A stretch of 64,000 nucleotides of DNA. Origin: Salinigranum rubrum (lineage in GTDB: Archaea; Halobacteriota; Halobacteria; Halobacteriales; Haloferacaceae). Each line of letters starts with the position of its first letter. Position 1 is the stretch's first letter. This document shows positions 1-8,160 of the stretch, piece by piece. A program made the translations under genes and the position numbers. The notes beneath the pieces were generated by a model that saw only the letters and a program-made list of their open reading frames with translations, had not been told where the DNA came from and searched no databases. The stretch is taken from assembly GCF_002906575.1 (NCBI RefSeq), contig NZ_CP026309.1, positions 4,030,001 to 4,094,000 of the forward strand, in the 5' to 3' direction.

Positions 1-1855
1 CGCCCCAGACGTCCGAGAGCGGGTGGCGACTGTCGCGGTCGCGGTCGGACCCCGAAGCGGACCGGGTCGCAGAACGTGACCCGGACGAGGAGGAATCGGA
101 GGGGGACGACGCGGACGTCGAACCGGACGAGTTCGAAGGGGAGGACGAAGAGGCCGACCGCGACGAGCGGTCGACGCGACTCGGGGAGGGCGTCGCGTCG
201 ATACCGGCGAGGGCGGCCGCCGGGTCGAAGTCGGGGAGCGTCGGCGCGTGCATGGCGTCGACCTGTTCGCGGAACCACGGCGGGAGGTCGCCCCGGGCGC
301 GGTCGAACAGGTCGAGGAGGCTCGAATCCGCGAGGTAGGTCGCGCCGTGGTCGTCGGGCGCGCGGACGACACGCCCGCACGCCTGGATCACGGTCCGAAG
401 CGCGGCGCGGTGGTACCACGCCCACTGGCCGTCCTCCAGTCGACGAGCGACCCGCGAGTCGCTCGTGTTGAGGTACGGTGCCTTACAGAGCACCTGCCAG
501 CGACAGAGGTCGCCGTTCAGGTCCAGCGCCTCCTCCATCTTCACCGAGAGGAACAGCGTCGGCTCGGAACTCGCCTTCCACTCCTCTAACACCTCGTTTC
601 GGTCGTCCCTCCCGTGAGCGCGGACGCGCGCGCCGACGCCCATGCCCGCGAGGCGCTCGTGGAGGCGTTCCTGAATGCTGTAGGAGTGACAGTGGACGAG
701 TCCCTTCTCGTCGGGGTGTCTCGCGAGTAAACGGACGAGCAAGCGGGCGATCTTCGGGACGGTGTCGTCGCGGTGCTCGTACGTCATCTTCCCCTGCGTG
801 ACGTCGTACAGCGGGCGGTGCTCCAGGGGGAAGGTGTGGGGGACGTCGACCAGGGCGACCCTGTCGGGATTCAGCCCGACGCCGCGACAGAACGCCTCCT
901 TGTTCAGAATCGTGGCGGAGAGCAGCGCGAATCTGTTCCCTCTGTCCCAGACGGTGTGCTTCAGGTAGCGCGCGGGGTCGAGCGGCTTGATCTGTATCTG
1001 TGAGCCCGCGCCGTCGGGCTGGTCGACGACCCACGTCGTCGGTGACTGGGGGTCTCGGGCGTCGTCGACGAACCACTTCAGTTCCGAGATGAGTTCCTGC
1101 AAGCGGTCCCGACGGGCGGCCTCGTCCGGCGAGAGTTCCTCTTTCGCCAGCAGGTCGTCTTTCGCCCGCGTACAGACGCCGACGAGGGCGTCGGCGAATC
1201 TGATCGTGCGTTCGAGCGGGTCCGACGCCTCCCCCACCGCGGGAACGCGCAGGTCCTCCCAGACGGGAACCGTCCTCGGATTCAGGTCGATGGTCGCGTA
1301 CATCTCGGCCCACTCTGCGAGGCCGTGCGCCTCGTCGACGACGACGACGTCTCGTTTTCGAAAGACGTCGGAGCCCGCGGTCTGCATGAAGTACGCGAGC
1401 GTCATCGCCGCAATCGTTCGGTTGGAGGCGATAGCGCGCGCCGAGTAGTACGGACAGCGGTGTTTGACCGCGCAGTCGAAGCCGCGCTGGCGGGCACACG
1501 GCGCCTGGTTGACCGGCGTGTCCTCCTCGCCGTCGAGAATACAGTTGTAGTTGCGTTTCCCCCGGATGACCTGGAAGTCGTCGAGCAGCGGGTCGGAAGC
1601 GACGTCGTCGAGTTGGGAGACCTGCGGCGTGGTGTAGTACGCGTCGGTCGCGTCTCTGGGCCGGGACTCCTCGACGGTCGCCGCCGCGCCGCAGATGGCT
1701 CGCGCGAGGAGGGACTTCCCGCTCCCCGTCGGTGCGCGGACGAGCACGACGTCGTTGCCGGCGGCGAACGCGTCGCGGATGTCGTGAAGTGCCTGCTCCT
1801 GGGCACCTCTGAACGACGGCGCGGGGAACTCGTCGATAATCCGGGAGGGGTCCAC
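1..1855 (-). CDS. Rad3/XPD-type ATP-dependent DNA helicase (3' end cut by window)
   Basis: Superfamily 2 DNA helicase of the Rad3/XPD group, which unwinds DNA 5'-3' during repair. About 618 codons are visible and the reading frame is unbroken to the window edge. Walker A (APTGSGKS) lies near residue 40 and a DEAH box near residue 174. Between them four cysteines in the YNC..APC..FDC..HRC pattern match the XPD Fe-S cluster. The C-terminal motif VI-like stretch QACGRVVRAPDD is at about residue 490. After it comes a Ser-rich acidic/basic linker of some 70 residues. The start is GTG at 1855: an in-frame TAG lies 36 bases upstream and there is no ATG between them. The gene follows the zinc-ribbon gene at 1886-2107 by 30 bases on the same strand, so the two are probably co-transcribed. 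Confidence 0.9.
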   Translation of the reverse strand, partial: MDPSRIIDEFPAPSFRGAQEQALHDIRDAFAAGNDVVLVRAPTGSGKSLLARAICGAAATVEESRPRDATDAYYTTPQVSQLDDVASDPLLDDFQVIRGKRNYNCILDGEEDTPVNQAPCARQRGFDCAVKHRCPYYSARAIASNRTIAAMTLAYFMQTAGSDVFRKRDVVVVDEAHGLAEWAEMYATIDLNPRTVPVWEDLRVPAVGEASDPLERTIRFADALVGVCTRAKDDLLAKEELSPDEAARRDRLQELISELKWFVDDARDPQSPTTWVVDQPDGAGSQIQIKPLDPARYLKHTVWDRGNRFALLSATILNKEAFCRGVGLNPDRVALVDVPHTFPLEHRPLYDVTQGKMTYEHRDDTVPKIARLLVRLLARHPDEKGLVHCHSYSIQERLHERLAGMGVGARVRAHGRDDRNEVLEEWKASSEPTLFLSVKMEEALDLNGDLCRWQVLCKAPYLNTSDSRVARRLEDGQWAWYHRAALRTVIQACGRVVRAPDDHGATYLADSSLLDLFDRARGDLPPWFREQVDAMHAPTLPDFDPAAALAGIDATPSPSRVDRSSRSASSSSPSNSSGSTSASSPSDSSSSGSRSATRSASGSDRDRDSRHPLSDVWG

Positions 1856-1885
1856 ACCGGAGCGTCGTGACTCCGGCGGGTAAAT

Positions 1886-2107
1886 CTAGCGTTCGTTTTT
1901 CTCACCCAGGGCGACGACGTCGGCGCTCGTCACGTCGCGGTCGTCGGGGAGGCGCTCGATGCAGTCGAAACAGAGGAAGTGGTCGCTCCCGTCCGCGAGT
2001 TCGAGGTCGATACCGCCCGACGTCTCGCTCGAAAACGTCCAGAAGTCGCCGATGCCGCCGGCGATTCTGACCGTCGAGCCGCAGCCGTCACACCGTTGAG
2101 AGCCCAT
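1886..2107 (-). CDS. Small zinc-ribbon protein (haloarchaeal, DUF7561-like)
   Basis: A 73-residue acidic protein with two Cys pairs, CDGC near residue 6 and CFDC near residue 46, spaced as in a zinc ribbon. It is a conserved small haloarchaeal type with no known function; the DUF7561 name is from memory and uncertain. It begins immediately upstream of the Rad3-type helicase gene on the same strand and is divergent from the cysteine-cluster gene at 2185. The context suggests a nucleic-acid-linked role, but that is inference. Confidence 0.75.
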   Translation of the reverse strand: MGSQRCDGCGSTVRIAGGIGDFWTFSSETSGGIDLELADGSDHFLCFDCIERLPDDRDVTSADVVALGEKNER

Positions 2108-2156
2108 CGGCGGAGGTACGAAGAGGAGTCGGATAAGCGCGCTGGGAGCCGAGAAT

Positions 2157-2165
2157 CTATATTAT
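2157..2165 (+). promoter_or_regulatory. TATA box for the gene at 2185
   Basis: An AT-rich ctatattat in GC-rich surroundings, centred about 25 bases before the ATG at 2185. This is the usual spacing for a leaderless haloarchaeal transcript. Confidence 0.6.
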
Positions 2166-2184
2166 CTGACAACAATTCACGGTC

Positions 2185-3063
2185 ATGGAGGTGAACTGCG
2201 CGGGCTGTGCGGGCTGTTGCCTGGACTGGCGTCCCCTCTCCGCGGAGCCGCTGGACCACGAACGTCGCGGGGGGCGCGTCCCGCTGGACGACGCGTACAA
2301 CCTCGTGCCGCTCAGCCGCGACGAGGTCAGCGGGTTCGTCGACGCGGGGTACGGCGACGCGCTGACGCCGCGGCTGTTCGAACCGGGCGAGCGGGACGAC
2401 CGGGTCCGACTCGGCGGGCACGACGTGGCCGCCATCGACGGAAGGCCGGTCTTCTTCGTCGGCCTGCGGAAGCCGCCGAAGCCGGTCGCACCGTTCGAGA
2501 CCGACCGACGCTGGCTCCCTGCCTGCGTCTTCCTCGACCCCGAGACGCTGCAGTGTCGCATCCACGGCGACGACCGGTACCCCGGGGAGTGTGCGGACTA
2601 CCCCGGTCACAACCTCGCGCTCGACCAGGAGACGGAGTGCGAGCGGGTCGAACGCGTCCACGGCGGGACGCGCCTCCGCGACCGGAGCGACCCCCCGACG
2701 GGGAACCTGGCGCTGGGTCCGCAGGCGGTCGGCACGAAGGTGTTCGTCCACCCCGCCCCCGAGCGACTCGACGGCGTCGTCGACCGACTCGTCCGGGGGG
2801 CGCTCCGAGCAGCGGACAGGGCGGAGTTCGTCGGGAGCGCCGTCGCGTCGTCTCCGGGCTCGACCGACGTCGACGAGTCGCGGCTCGCGGCGGTCCGCGA
2901 GCGAGTCGAGGACGCGTCGTCGTGGGTCGGCCGAGCCATCGAGGCGTGGGAAGCGACGGCCGGTGCGGTCGGCACGGACGCCACCGGCGCGGACACGGGC
3001 GTCGACGACCGCCTCGGCGCGCCGTCGACGCCCGGATGGGAGGCGAACGGCGACAAGGGTTAA
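2185..3063 (+). CDS. YkgJ-type cysteine cluster protein
   Basis: A 292-residue protein whose first residues hold a CAGCAGCC cluster, with further Cys in ACVFLDPETLQC near residues 113-123 and GECADYPGH near residue 135. This is the layout of the YkgJ/Fe-S or zinc 'cysteine cluster' family (UPF0153-like), whose biochemical role is not settled. The C-terminal third is acidic and low in complexity. It is leaderless, with a TATA box 25 bases upstream, and is followed 26 bases later by an NAD(P)-binding protein gene. Confidence 0.8.
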   Translation: MEVNCAGCAGCCLDWRPLSAEPLDHERRGGRVPLDDAYNLVPLSRDEVSGFVDAGYGDALTPRLFEPGERDDRVRLGGHDVAAIDGRPVFFVGLRKPPKPVAPFETDRRWLPACVFLDPETLQCRIHGDDRYPGECADYPGHNLALDQETECERVERVHGGTRLRDRSDPPTGNLALGPQAVGTKVFVHPAPERLDGVVDRLVRGALRAADRAEFVGSAVASSPGSTDVDESRLAAVRERVEDASSWVGRAIEAWEATAGAVGTDATGADTGVDDRLGAPSTPGWEANGDKG

Positions 3064-3088
3064 TTCGTTTCCGTCCTTCGGGGAGCGT

Positions 3089-4114
3089 ATGAAGGTGTTC
3101 GTGACGGGTGCGAGCGGGTTCGTGGGGAGCCGGCTCGTCCCGGCCCTCCTCGACGCGGGTCACGAGGTCGTCGCCCTGACCCGTGACGCGACGCGGTACG
3201 AGGGCCCGTCGGCGGTGGAGGTCGTCGAGGGCGACCTGCTCGACCCGGGCTCGTTCCGCCTCGTCGACAGGGAGTCCCCGGGAGAGAACGCGAAGAAGCG
3301 GCGGTCGCTCGGGGACGTCCTCCGCGACCTGCGGGTCGACGCGGCGTACTATCTCGTCCACTCGATGGGCTCGGGCGGCGACTTCGAGACGAGAGACAGA
3401 ACGGCGGCCCGGACGTTCGTCCGCGGTGTCTCCGAGGGAGGCGTCGCGCGCATCGTCTACCTCGGGGGGCTGGGCGGCGAGCGCGACCGACTGTCGCCAC
3501 ACCTCCGCTCCCGACGGGAGGTCGAGCGCATCCTCTCGGAGGGGGAGGCGGAACTGACGACGCTCCGGGCGGCGATCATCGTCGGGGAGGGGAGTACGAG
3601 CTTCGAGCTCATCCGTCAGCTCTCGTCCCGACTGCCGGTAATGCTGACGCCGCGGTGGGTCGAGACGCCCTGTCAACCGATCGCCATCGACGACGTCGTC
3701 GCCTACCTCGTGGGCGTTCTCGGGGTGGAGGAGACGGCGGGCGAGACGTACGAAATCGGGGGGTCGGAGGTGCTCACCTACGGGGAGATCATGCGACAGA
3801 CCGGACGACAGCTGGGTCACGAGCCACGAATCGTTTCGGTGCCGGTGTTGACGCCGCGGCTCTCGGCGTACTGGCTCGACTTCGTGACCGACGTGCCCCG
3901 CTCGGTCGCCCGGCCGCTCATCGAGGGGCTGAAGAACCCCGTCGTCGTGACCGACACGCGCATCCGCGACCTGGTCGACGTCGACCTGACGCCGTTCGAC
4001 GTGGCGGTCGCCCGGGCGCTCGGCCGCGACCCCGACACGCGAGAGCCGGTGACCGTCGAGGTGCGTGAGTTCGACCCGGAGCCGGCGGTCGGGACGGGGA
4101 CGGAGCTACAGTGA
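3089..4114 (+). CDS. NAD(P)-binding epimerase/NmrA-like protein
   Basis: A 341-residue SDR-fold protein. The N terminus carries the Rossmann motif VTGASGFVGSRL (residues 5-16), followed by the acidic strand end and the GDLLDPGS stretch typical of atypical/extended SDRs of the NmrA or NAD-dependent epimerase type. A YYLVHSMG segment near residue 90 corresponds to the second Rossmann half. The substrate cannot be deduced. The start chosen is the ATG at 3089, directly before the Rossmann strand; the open frame extends far upstream but only as a shadow of the preceding gene. The next gene starts 17 bases downstream on the same strand. Confidence 0.85.
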   Translation: MKVFVTGASGFVGSRLVPALLDAGHEVVALTRDATRYEGPSAVEVVEGDLLDPGSFRLVDRESPGENAKKRRSLGDVLRDLRVDAAYYLVHSMGSGGDFETRDRTAARTFVRGVSEGGVARIVYLGGLGGERDRLSPHLRSRREVERILSEGEAELTTLRAAIIVGEGSTSFELIRQLSSRLPVMLTPRWVETPCQPIAIDDVVAYLVGVLGVEETAGETYEIGGSEVLTYGEIMRQTGRQLGHEPRIVSVPVLTPRLSAYWLDFVTDVPRSVARPLIEGLKNPVVVTDTRIRDLVDVDLTPFDVAVARALGRDPDTREPVTVEVREFDPEPAVGTGTELQ

Positions 4115-4130
4115 CGCCCCCCGTGAGGCG

Positions 4131-4841
4131 ATGACGGTCGCAAACGAGGAGGGGCCGCAGTACGGCGAGACGTGGGTGTACGAGAGCATCGTCGGCGCGC
4201 TCCCGGGGGCGTCGCTGTCGGGGACGGCCGCCGTCGCCCTCCAGGTCGCCATCTTCCAGGTCAGCCTGTTCGTCCTCGCGTGGGTGTACGACCTCTGGGC
4301 GGTCGTCCCGGCGGGGACGGCCGCCATCGGCGTCGCGGCGGTCGGGAGCGTCCTCATGCTGCGGTTCAGCGCCGCCACCCGGAGATTAGACCTGCCGACC
4401 GCGTACCAGCGCTTCCTGTTCTCCTCCGGAATCGAGGTGGTGCTGGGCGTGCTGGCGTTCGTCGCGCTCGTCACCCACCTGTTCGTCTTCGCACCCCGGT
4501 CGGGGGAGCCGACGATTCTCACCGCCCTGTTCGGGCCGGAACCGCCGGTCGTCGTCGTCTACCTGATGCTGCTCGTCCTCTGGGACCTCTGCTACAGAAT
4601 CGGGACGTCGTGGTGGGCGGCGGTGGTCGCCGCGTGGCGCTCGTACCGGTATACGTTCGACCCGGCGACCGCGGCGGCGCTCCGGCGGACCGACGCGACG
4701 AACGTCGCGTTCGGCCTGATCCAGGTGGTACTCTTGCCGTTCCTCACGACCGAACCCGTGCTCTTCGCGGCTGTCGCGGGGCACGTCGTCGCGGTGACCC
4801 TCGTCTCGACGGTGGCTCTGGTGACTGTCGAAGCCGAGTGA
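4131..4841 (+). CDS. Multi-spanning membrane protein, function unknown
   Basis: A 236-residue protein with about five or six hydrophobic segments (roughly residues 30-60, 62-80, 100-122, 136-160, 190-215 and 216-236). It has no catalytic motif I recognise; it resembles a haloarchaeal-only conserved membrane family (DUF7530-like, uncertain). The start is the ATG at 4131, 17 bases after the NAD(P)-binding gene, with which it is probably co-transcribed. Confidence 0.75.
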   Translation: MTVANEEGPQYGETWVYESIVGALPGASLSGTAAVALQVAIFQVSLFVLAWVYDLWAVVPAGTAAIGVAAVGSVLMLRFSAATRRLDLPTAYQRFLFSSGIEVVLGVLAFVALVTHLFVFAPRSGEPTILTALFGPEPPVVVVYLMLLVLWDLCYRIGTSWWAAVVAAWRSYRYTFDPATAAALRRTDATNVAFGLIQVVLLPFLTTEPVLFAAVAGHVVAVTLVSTVALVTVEAE

Positions 4842-4852
4842 GAAGCGTCGCG

Positions 4853-5026
4853 TTACTGCTCTTTGATGCGCTTGAACTGGTCGAGGAGTGCCTCTGTGGA
4901 GTCCCCGGAGTCGTACTCGATGGTCCCCTGGTACACAACTCGCTCGTCGTCGAAGGCGGCGTCGACCCGCGAGGTCTTCTGTTCACGTCGCTCGTGCTCG
5001 TCCTCGTCATAGGCACCCATTGACAT
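4853..5026 (-). CDS. Small acidic haloarchaeal protein (DUF5786-like)
   Basis: A 57-residue highly charged protein beginning MSMGAYDEDEHERRE and ending in a DQFKRIKEQ helix. This matches the short conserved haloarchaeal family DUF5786 as I remember it; the function is unknown. The start is the ATG at 5026, with an in-frame ATG at 5020 as alternative. A TATA-like tatatatt lies about 30 bases upstream on this strand. It converges on the membrane protein gene that ends at 4841. Confidence 0.75.
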   Translation of the reverse strand: MSMGAYDEDEHERREQKTSRVDAAFDDERVVYQGTIEYDSGDSTEALLDQFKRIKEQ

Positions 5027-5052
5027 GGTACATATTATCTTGGAAAGTTGCC

Positions 5053-5060
5053 AATATATA
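5053..5060 (-). promoter_or_regulatory. TATA box for the gene starting at 5026
   Basis: Reads tatatatt on the minus strand, centred about 30 bases before the ATG at 5026, in a local AT-rich patch. Confidence 0.5.
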
Positions 5061-5167
5061 GGTTCCGGTGACCATCCGGAACGACCATGATAGTACGCTG
5101 CCGGCGAACGGTTCGAGCCGGCACGCGGCACGGAACGCATAACCGTGCCGGTCGAGTAGACGCCGCC

Positions 5168-6157
5168 GTGGCACGACCGCTCCGCTTCAGACACGCCCCC
5201 GGTCGCTGGACGCTCGACCGGATACGGCGTGACATCTACGCCGACCTCGACGGGAACCTGGGAGCGTCCATGTCCCGGCCGTGGTACCGCCAGCCCGAGG
5301 GGTACGACGCCCGCCGGTTCGACATGGACAACGGCGACACGGCGCTCTTCGCCTGGGACGGCGACGACGCCTACTGGGTCGGCAACACCGAGACGCCCTC
5401 GGCGCTGTGGCGGACGGACAAGATCGCGCTGGAGGAGGCGCCCGCGGCGATCACCGAGTGGGTCGAGCGGGAACTCCTCGCCGAACTGCACGACGAGTCG
5501 CCGTGGCTGAAGCCCTACCCACACCTGTCGTGGTTCTTCCTCCCCGTGTTCTGCTCGAAGGACGGCCGTCAGACGACCAGGGCGTTCTTCTCTGAACACG
5601 CGGCGGGGTTCCCCGACGCCACCGCCGAGGAGGCGCTCTCGTACTACGAGGCGTTCCTGTCGACCGGGGTGTTGGACCCCTACCGGGAACTGATGGCGGG
5701 CAAACTGGGCACGTCGACGTCGCTCGACCTCGTGCGGATGAGCGCGGCGATGGGCGAGTTCAACGCCGCGAAACTCCTCCACGACGCCGGCTACAGCCTC
5801 GAACCCGAGGCGGAGGTGACGACGGGCCACTCGCTGGACTTCCGCGTCGAGAAGGGCGGGAGGGTGACGCTCGTCGAGGTGACGCGCCCGCTCCCGCCGA
5901 GTCGACGCGCGGCGAACAGCCCCGTCACCGCGGTTCGCGACACGGCCCAGACGAAGACCGACGGCCAACTGGAGCGACACGCCGGCGGTGCGGTGCTGTT
6001 CGTCGACTGTTCGTCGTTCCCGGACGACGACTGGAACGCGGTCCGGGGCGAGAGACCGGAGGTCAGACACCGGCCGGCCGTCGTCTTCCGCGTGCGGCCC
6101 GACGGGCGGGTCGACGGCTACACGAAGGGGAGCGTCCCGCTGGACCTGCCGTTCTAG
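5168..6157 (+). CDS. Conserved haloarchaeal protein (DUF5784-like), possible nuclease fold
   Basis: A 329-residue soluble protein of a haloarchaeal family (DUF5784-like, from memory). The start is the GTG at 5168 (V-A-R-P-L-R), because a TATA-like gcataacc sits about 26 bases before it; the frame is open further upstream to an ATG at 5087, but that extension is Arg-rich and unconvincing. Near the C terminus (about residues 200-240) are an Asp in HSLDFRVE and, after a loop, TLVEVTRP. That spacing resembles a PD-(D/E)XK core in which the final Lys is replaced by Thr; this is inference only. The next gene is convergent. Confidence 0.7.
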   Translation: MARPLRFRHAPGRWTLDRIRRDIYADLDGNLGASMSRPWYRQPEGYDARRFDMDNGDTALFAWDGDDAYWVGNTETPSALWRTDKIALEEAPAAITEWVERELLAELHDESPWLKPYPHLSWFFLPVFCSKDGRQTTRAFFSEHAAGFPDATAEEALSYYEAFLSTGVLDPYRELMAGKLGTSTSLDLVRMSAAMGEFNAAKLLHDAGYSLEPEAEVTTGHSLDFRVEKGGRVTLVEVTRPLPPSRRAANSPVTAVRDTAQTKTDGQLERHAGGAVLFVDCSSFPDDDWNAVRGERPEVRHRPAVVFRVRPDGRVDGYTKGSVPLDLPF

Positions 6158-6361
6158 GTATTCGTCAGCACCTCGGCCACGGCCAACCCGACGGGCCCGG
6201 GGAAGAGGACCACTGTCCGACGCGCGACCGACGAAAAACCCACGCGAGAGAGTGCAGTCGCTGGCGTGTCGGAAGCCGAACCGGGGTCTATCCCCGGCGT
6301 CCAGAAGAGTCGGTTCGAGGGCTGTCTCAGGTCGAGGACCGTGTTCGGGTCGACGAGCGCC

Positions 6362-6646
6362 TCAGAACGATTCGGGCGTCGGGCCGTCCTCGCCGAGGGT
6401 GTAGACGTCGCGGTCGCTGTAGAAGCGTCGACCGATACCCTTGTGCGAGACTGCGGAGTAGAGGGCTGTCGTGACGTCCTCGGCGGAGGCGTACGTCTCC
6501 GGCCCCAGGCGTCCGAGTACGTCGGCGACCGTCTCGGACCCGTTCGCGAGTTCGATGGTGTGGTCGCCGTGCTGTGAGATGAACTCCTCGCTGCTGAGGG
6601 GGTACTCGGCCGCGTCGATTGCCTCTTGGGTGCCGTTCAGGCGCAT
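6362..6646 (-). CDS. Small haloarchaeal protein (DUF5789-like)
   Basis: A 94-residue protein with a predicted helix-turn-helix-like central part (residues 40-75) and an RRFYSDRD segment near the C terminus, resembling the haloarchaeal family DUF5789. Its function is unknown. A TATA-like cattatag lies about 30 bases upstream on this strand near 6671-6680. It stands alone; about 200 bases without a recognisable gene separate it from the convergent gene ending at 6157. Confidence 0.75.
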   Translation of the reverse strand: MRLNGTQEAIDAAEYPLSSEEFISQHGDHTIELANGSETVADVLGRLGPETYASAEDVTTALYSAVSHKGIGRRFYSDRDVYTLGEDGPTPESF

Positions 6647-6831
6647 TACATTCAGTCGAAACCCGCCCTCAACTATAATGGTTGTCCATGTACGACCTTA
6701 GTCGCTTGCAAGCCCCTTTGAGTGTTAAAATGTCACGGTTTGTCATGACATAGTTTCTCTCGTGTCAGAGGAGTCGTGATTATACGCGGCGTGACACAAG
6801 CGCTTTGCGTCGGGCCACCCCACGACCGAGT

Positions 6832-7640
6832 ATGACGGACAGCGACGGGTCGGAGCGGGTCGACGCCGACCTCCACGTCCACACGACGGCGTCGGACGGG
6901 ACGTTGACCCTCGACGAGGTGCCGGAGGCGGCGCGCGCGGCGGGCGTCGACACCGTCGCCGTCACCGACCACGACCGGGTCCATCCGGGCCTCGACGCGC
7001 CCGTGACGGTCACGGAGGGCGTCCGACTCGTTCGGGGGTCGAACTCCGGGTCGACGCCGGCGACATCCGCGTCGACCTCCTGGGCTATGCGGTCCGCGAC
7101 GACAGCGCGCTCCGGGCCGAACTCGACCGCCTCCAGCGGGACCGCATCGAGCGGGCCCGCGCCATCGTCGACTGCGTCGAGGACGAACTGGGGGTGGCGC
7201 TCGACATCGACCCTGGCGAGGGGGTCGGTCGGCCCCACATCGCGCGGGCGGTCGAGCGGAGCGACGCGCCGTACGACTATCAGGAGGCGTTCGACGACCT
7301 CATCGGGAGCGACTGTCCCTGTTACCGGGCCCGAGCGATTCCGACGTTCGAGGCGGGGGCCGCGCTCCTCCGCGACGCGTGTGCGGTCGTCTCGCTGGCG
7401 CACCCGTTCCGCTACCGAAACCTCGACCGCGCGCTCGAACTCGCCCGGGGGCTCGGGGCGGTCGAACGCTACTACGCGTACGGCCGGCCGGTGGACGAGA
7501 GACGGATCGAACGCACCGTCCGCGAGGCCGACCTGCTCCGCACGGGGGGAAGCGACGCGCACGACCGGACGCTCGGCCGGGCGGGACTCGTGGGACAGGA
7601 GGCGACGGCGTTTCTCGCGCGGGTCGACGGCAGGGCGTGA
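6832..7640 (+). pseudogene. PHP-domain phosphoesterase, interrupted by a -1 frameshift
   Basis: The first part (6832-7038) encodes a PHP-type metal-dependent phosphoesterase N terminus: DLHVHTTASDGT with its metal-binding His pair, then VTDHDRV. The frame then shifts and continues to 7640 with the rest of the domain, including RPHIARAV, SLAHPFRY and the GGSDAHD metal motif near the end. The break lies in a run of five G at 7034-7038; one additional G would restore a protein of about 269 residues. Both halves keep all expected metal ligands, so a sequencing error is more likely than real loss, but as written the gene is broken. The family includes nucleoside 3',5'-bisphosphate and polymerase-associated phosphoesterases; the substrate is unknown. 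Confidence 0.8.
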
Positions 7641-7653
7641 CCGCGGTCCGCAG

Positions 7654-7728
7654 CGCGTGACTGCCGGTCGTCGACGGCGCGTGACTGCCGGTCGTCGACG
7701 GCACGTGATCGCCACTCGTCGACGACGG
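7654..7728 (+). repeat. Short tandem repeat, 24-base unit
   Basis: Two exact 24-base copies (7654-7677 and 7678-7701), each starting cgcgtgactgccgg, followed by a degenerate third copy to 7728. A weaker related unit overlaps the end of the PHP gene at 7634-7653. The stretch lies between the PHP gene and the next promoter and contains no gene. Confidence 0.75.
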
Positions 7729-7780
7729 TAATCGCTCGGAGCGACGACGCGCGGAACCGCCAACCGTGCCGGAGAAGGCA

Positions 7781-7789
7781 GGCTTATCC
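7781..7789 (+). promoter_or_regulatory. TATA box for the gene at 7812
   Basis: ggcttatcc centred about 27 bases before the ATG at 7812; consistent with a leaderless start. Confidence 0.5.
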
Positions 7790-7811
7790 CGCCGGGGTCC
7801 CGAGGGCTAGT

Positions 7812-7976
7812 ATGCGCTGTCATTACTGCGAACGGGAGGCCGCGTACGCCGCCGAGAAGGACGGGGTGAAGGTCGGCCTCTGCGACACACACTTCCACGA
7901 GCGGCTCGAGACGCTCGCGGAGTCCGAGGAGCTCTCGGCCCTCCGAGAGCAACTCGACATCGACCGCACCGAGTAG
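7812..7976 (+). CDS. 54-residue zinc-finger-like protein (DUF6757-like)
   Basis: Encodes 54 residues starting MRCHYCEREAAYAAEK and containing a second metal-ligand group LCDTHFHERL. The pattern CxxC...CxxHxxH suggests one zinc site. It resembles a conserved haloarchaeal small protein; the function is unknown. It has its own TATA box and a leaderless start. The next gene lies about 70 bases downstream on the same strand. Confidence 0.75.
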   Translation: MRCHYCEREAAYAAEKDGVKVGLCDTHFHERLETLAESEELSALREQLDIDRTE

Positions 7977-8043
7977 CGGCTCGTTCTCCCGACCGAGAGT
8001 CCCGACGGAACGCTTATCACTCGGCCGATGGGTTACCGCGTCA

Positions 8044-8160
8044 ATGGAGACCGGAGGTGACGGTCGCTGCCGGCTGGAAGGGACCGACGACGGACGGCCG
8101 CGGGACCGGCCCGAACGTGCTACGCGTCACCAGCCAGAGGTGTTGAGCGGCCCGTGGTGA
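8044..8160 (+). CDS. Possible 38-residue upstream ORF overlapping the phosphate transporter start
   Basis: An ATG at 8044 opens a 38-codon frame that ends with a TGA at 8158-8160, inside the start codons of the transporter (GTG at 8154 or 8157). A TATA-like cgcttatcac at 8011-8020 is correctly placed for leaderless translation from 8044 and not from 8154. The peptide is Arg/Gly-rich and I recognise no family. It may be a translated leader coupled to the transporter, or chance. Confidence 0.3.
   Translation: METGGDGRCRLEGTDDGRPRDRPERATRHQPEVLSGPW

Noticed and set aside
5107-5130. T-loop-like ggttcgagcc, a possible tRNA 3' half
   Set aside because: No matching acceptor stem, D-arm or anticodon arm could be found around it; I saw no other tRNA candidate.
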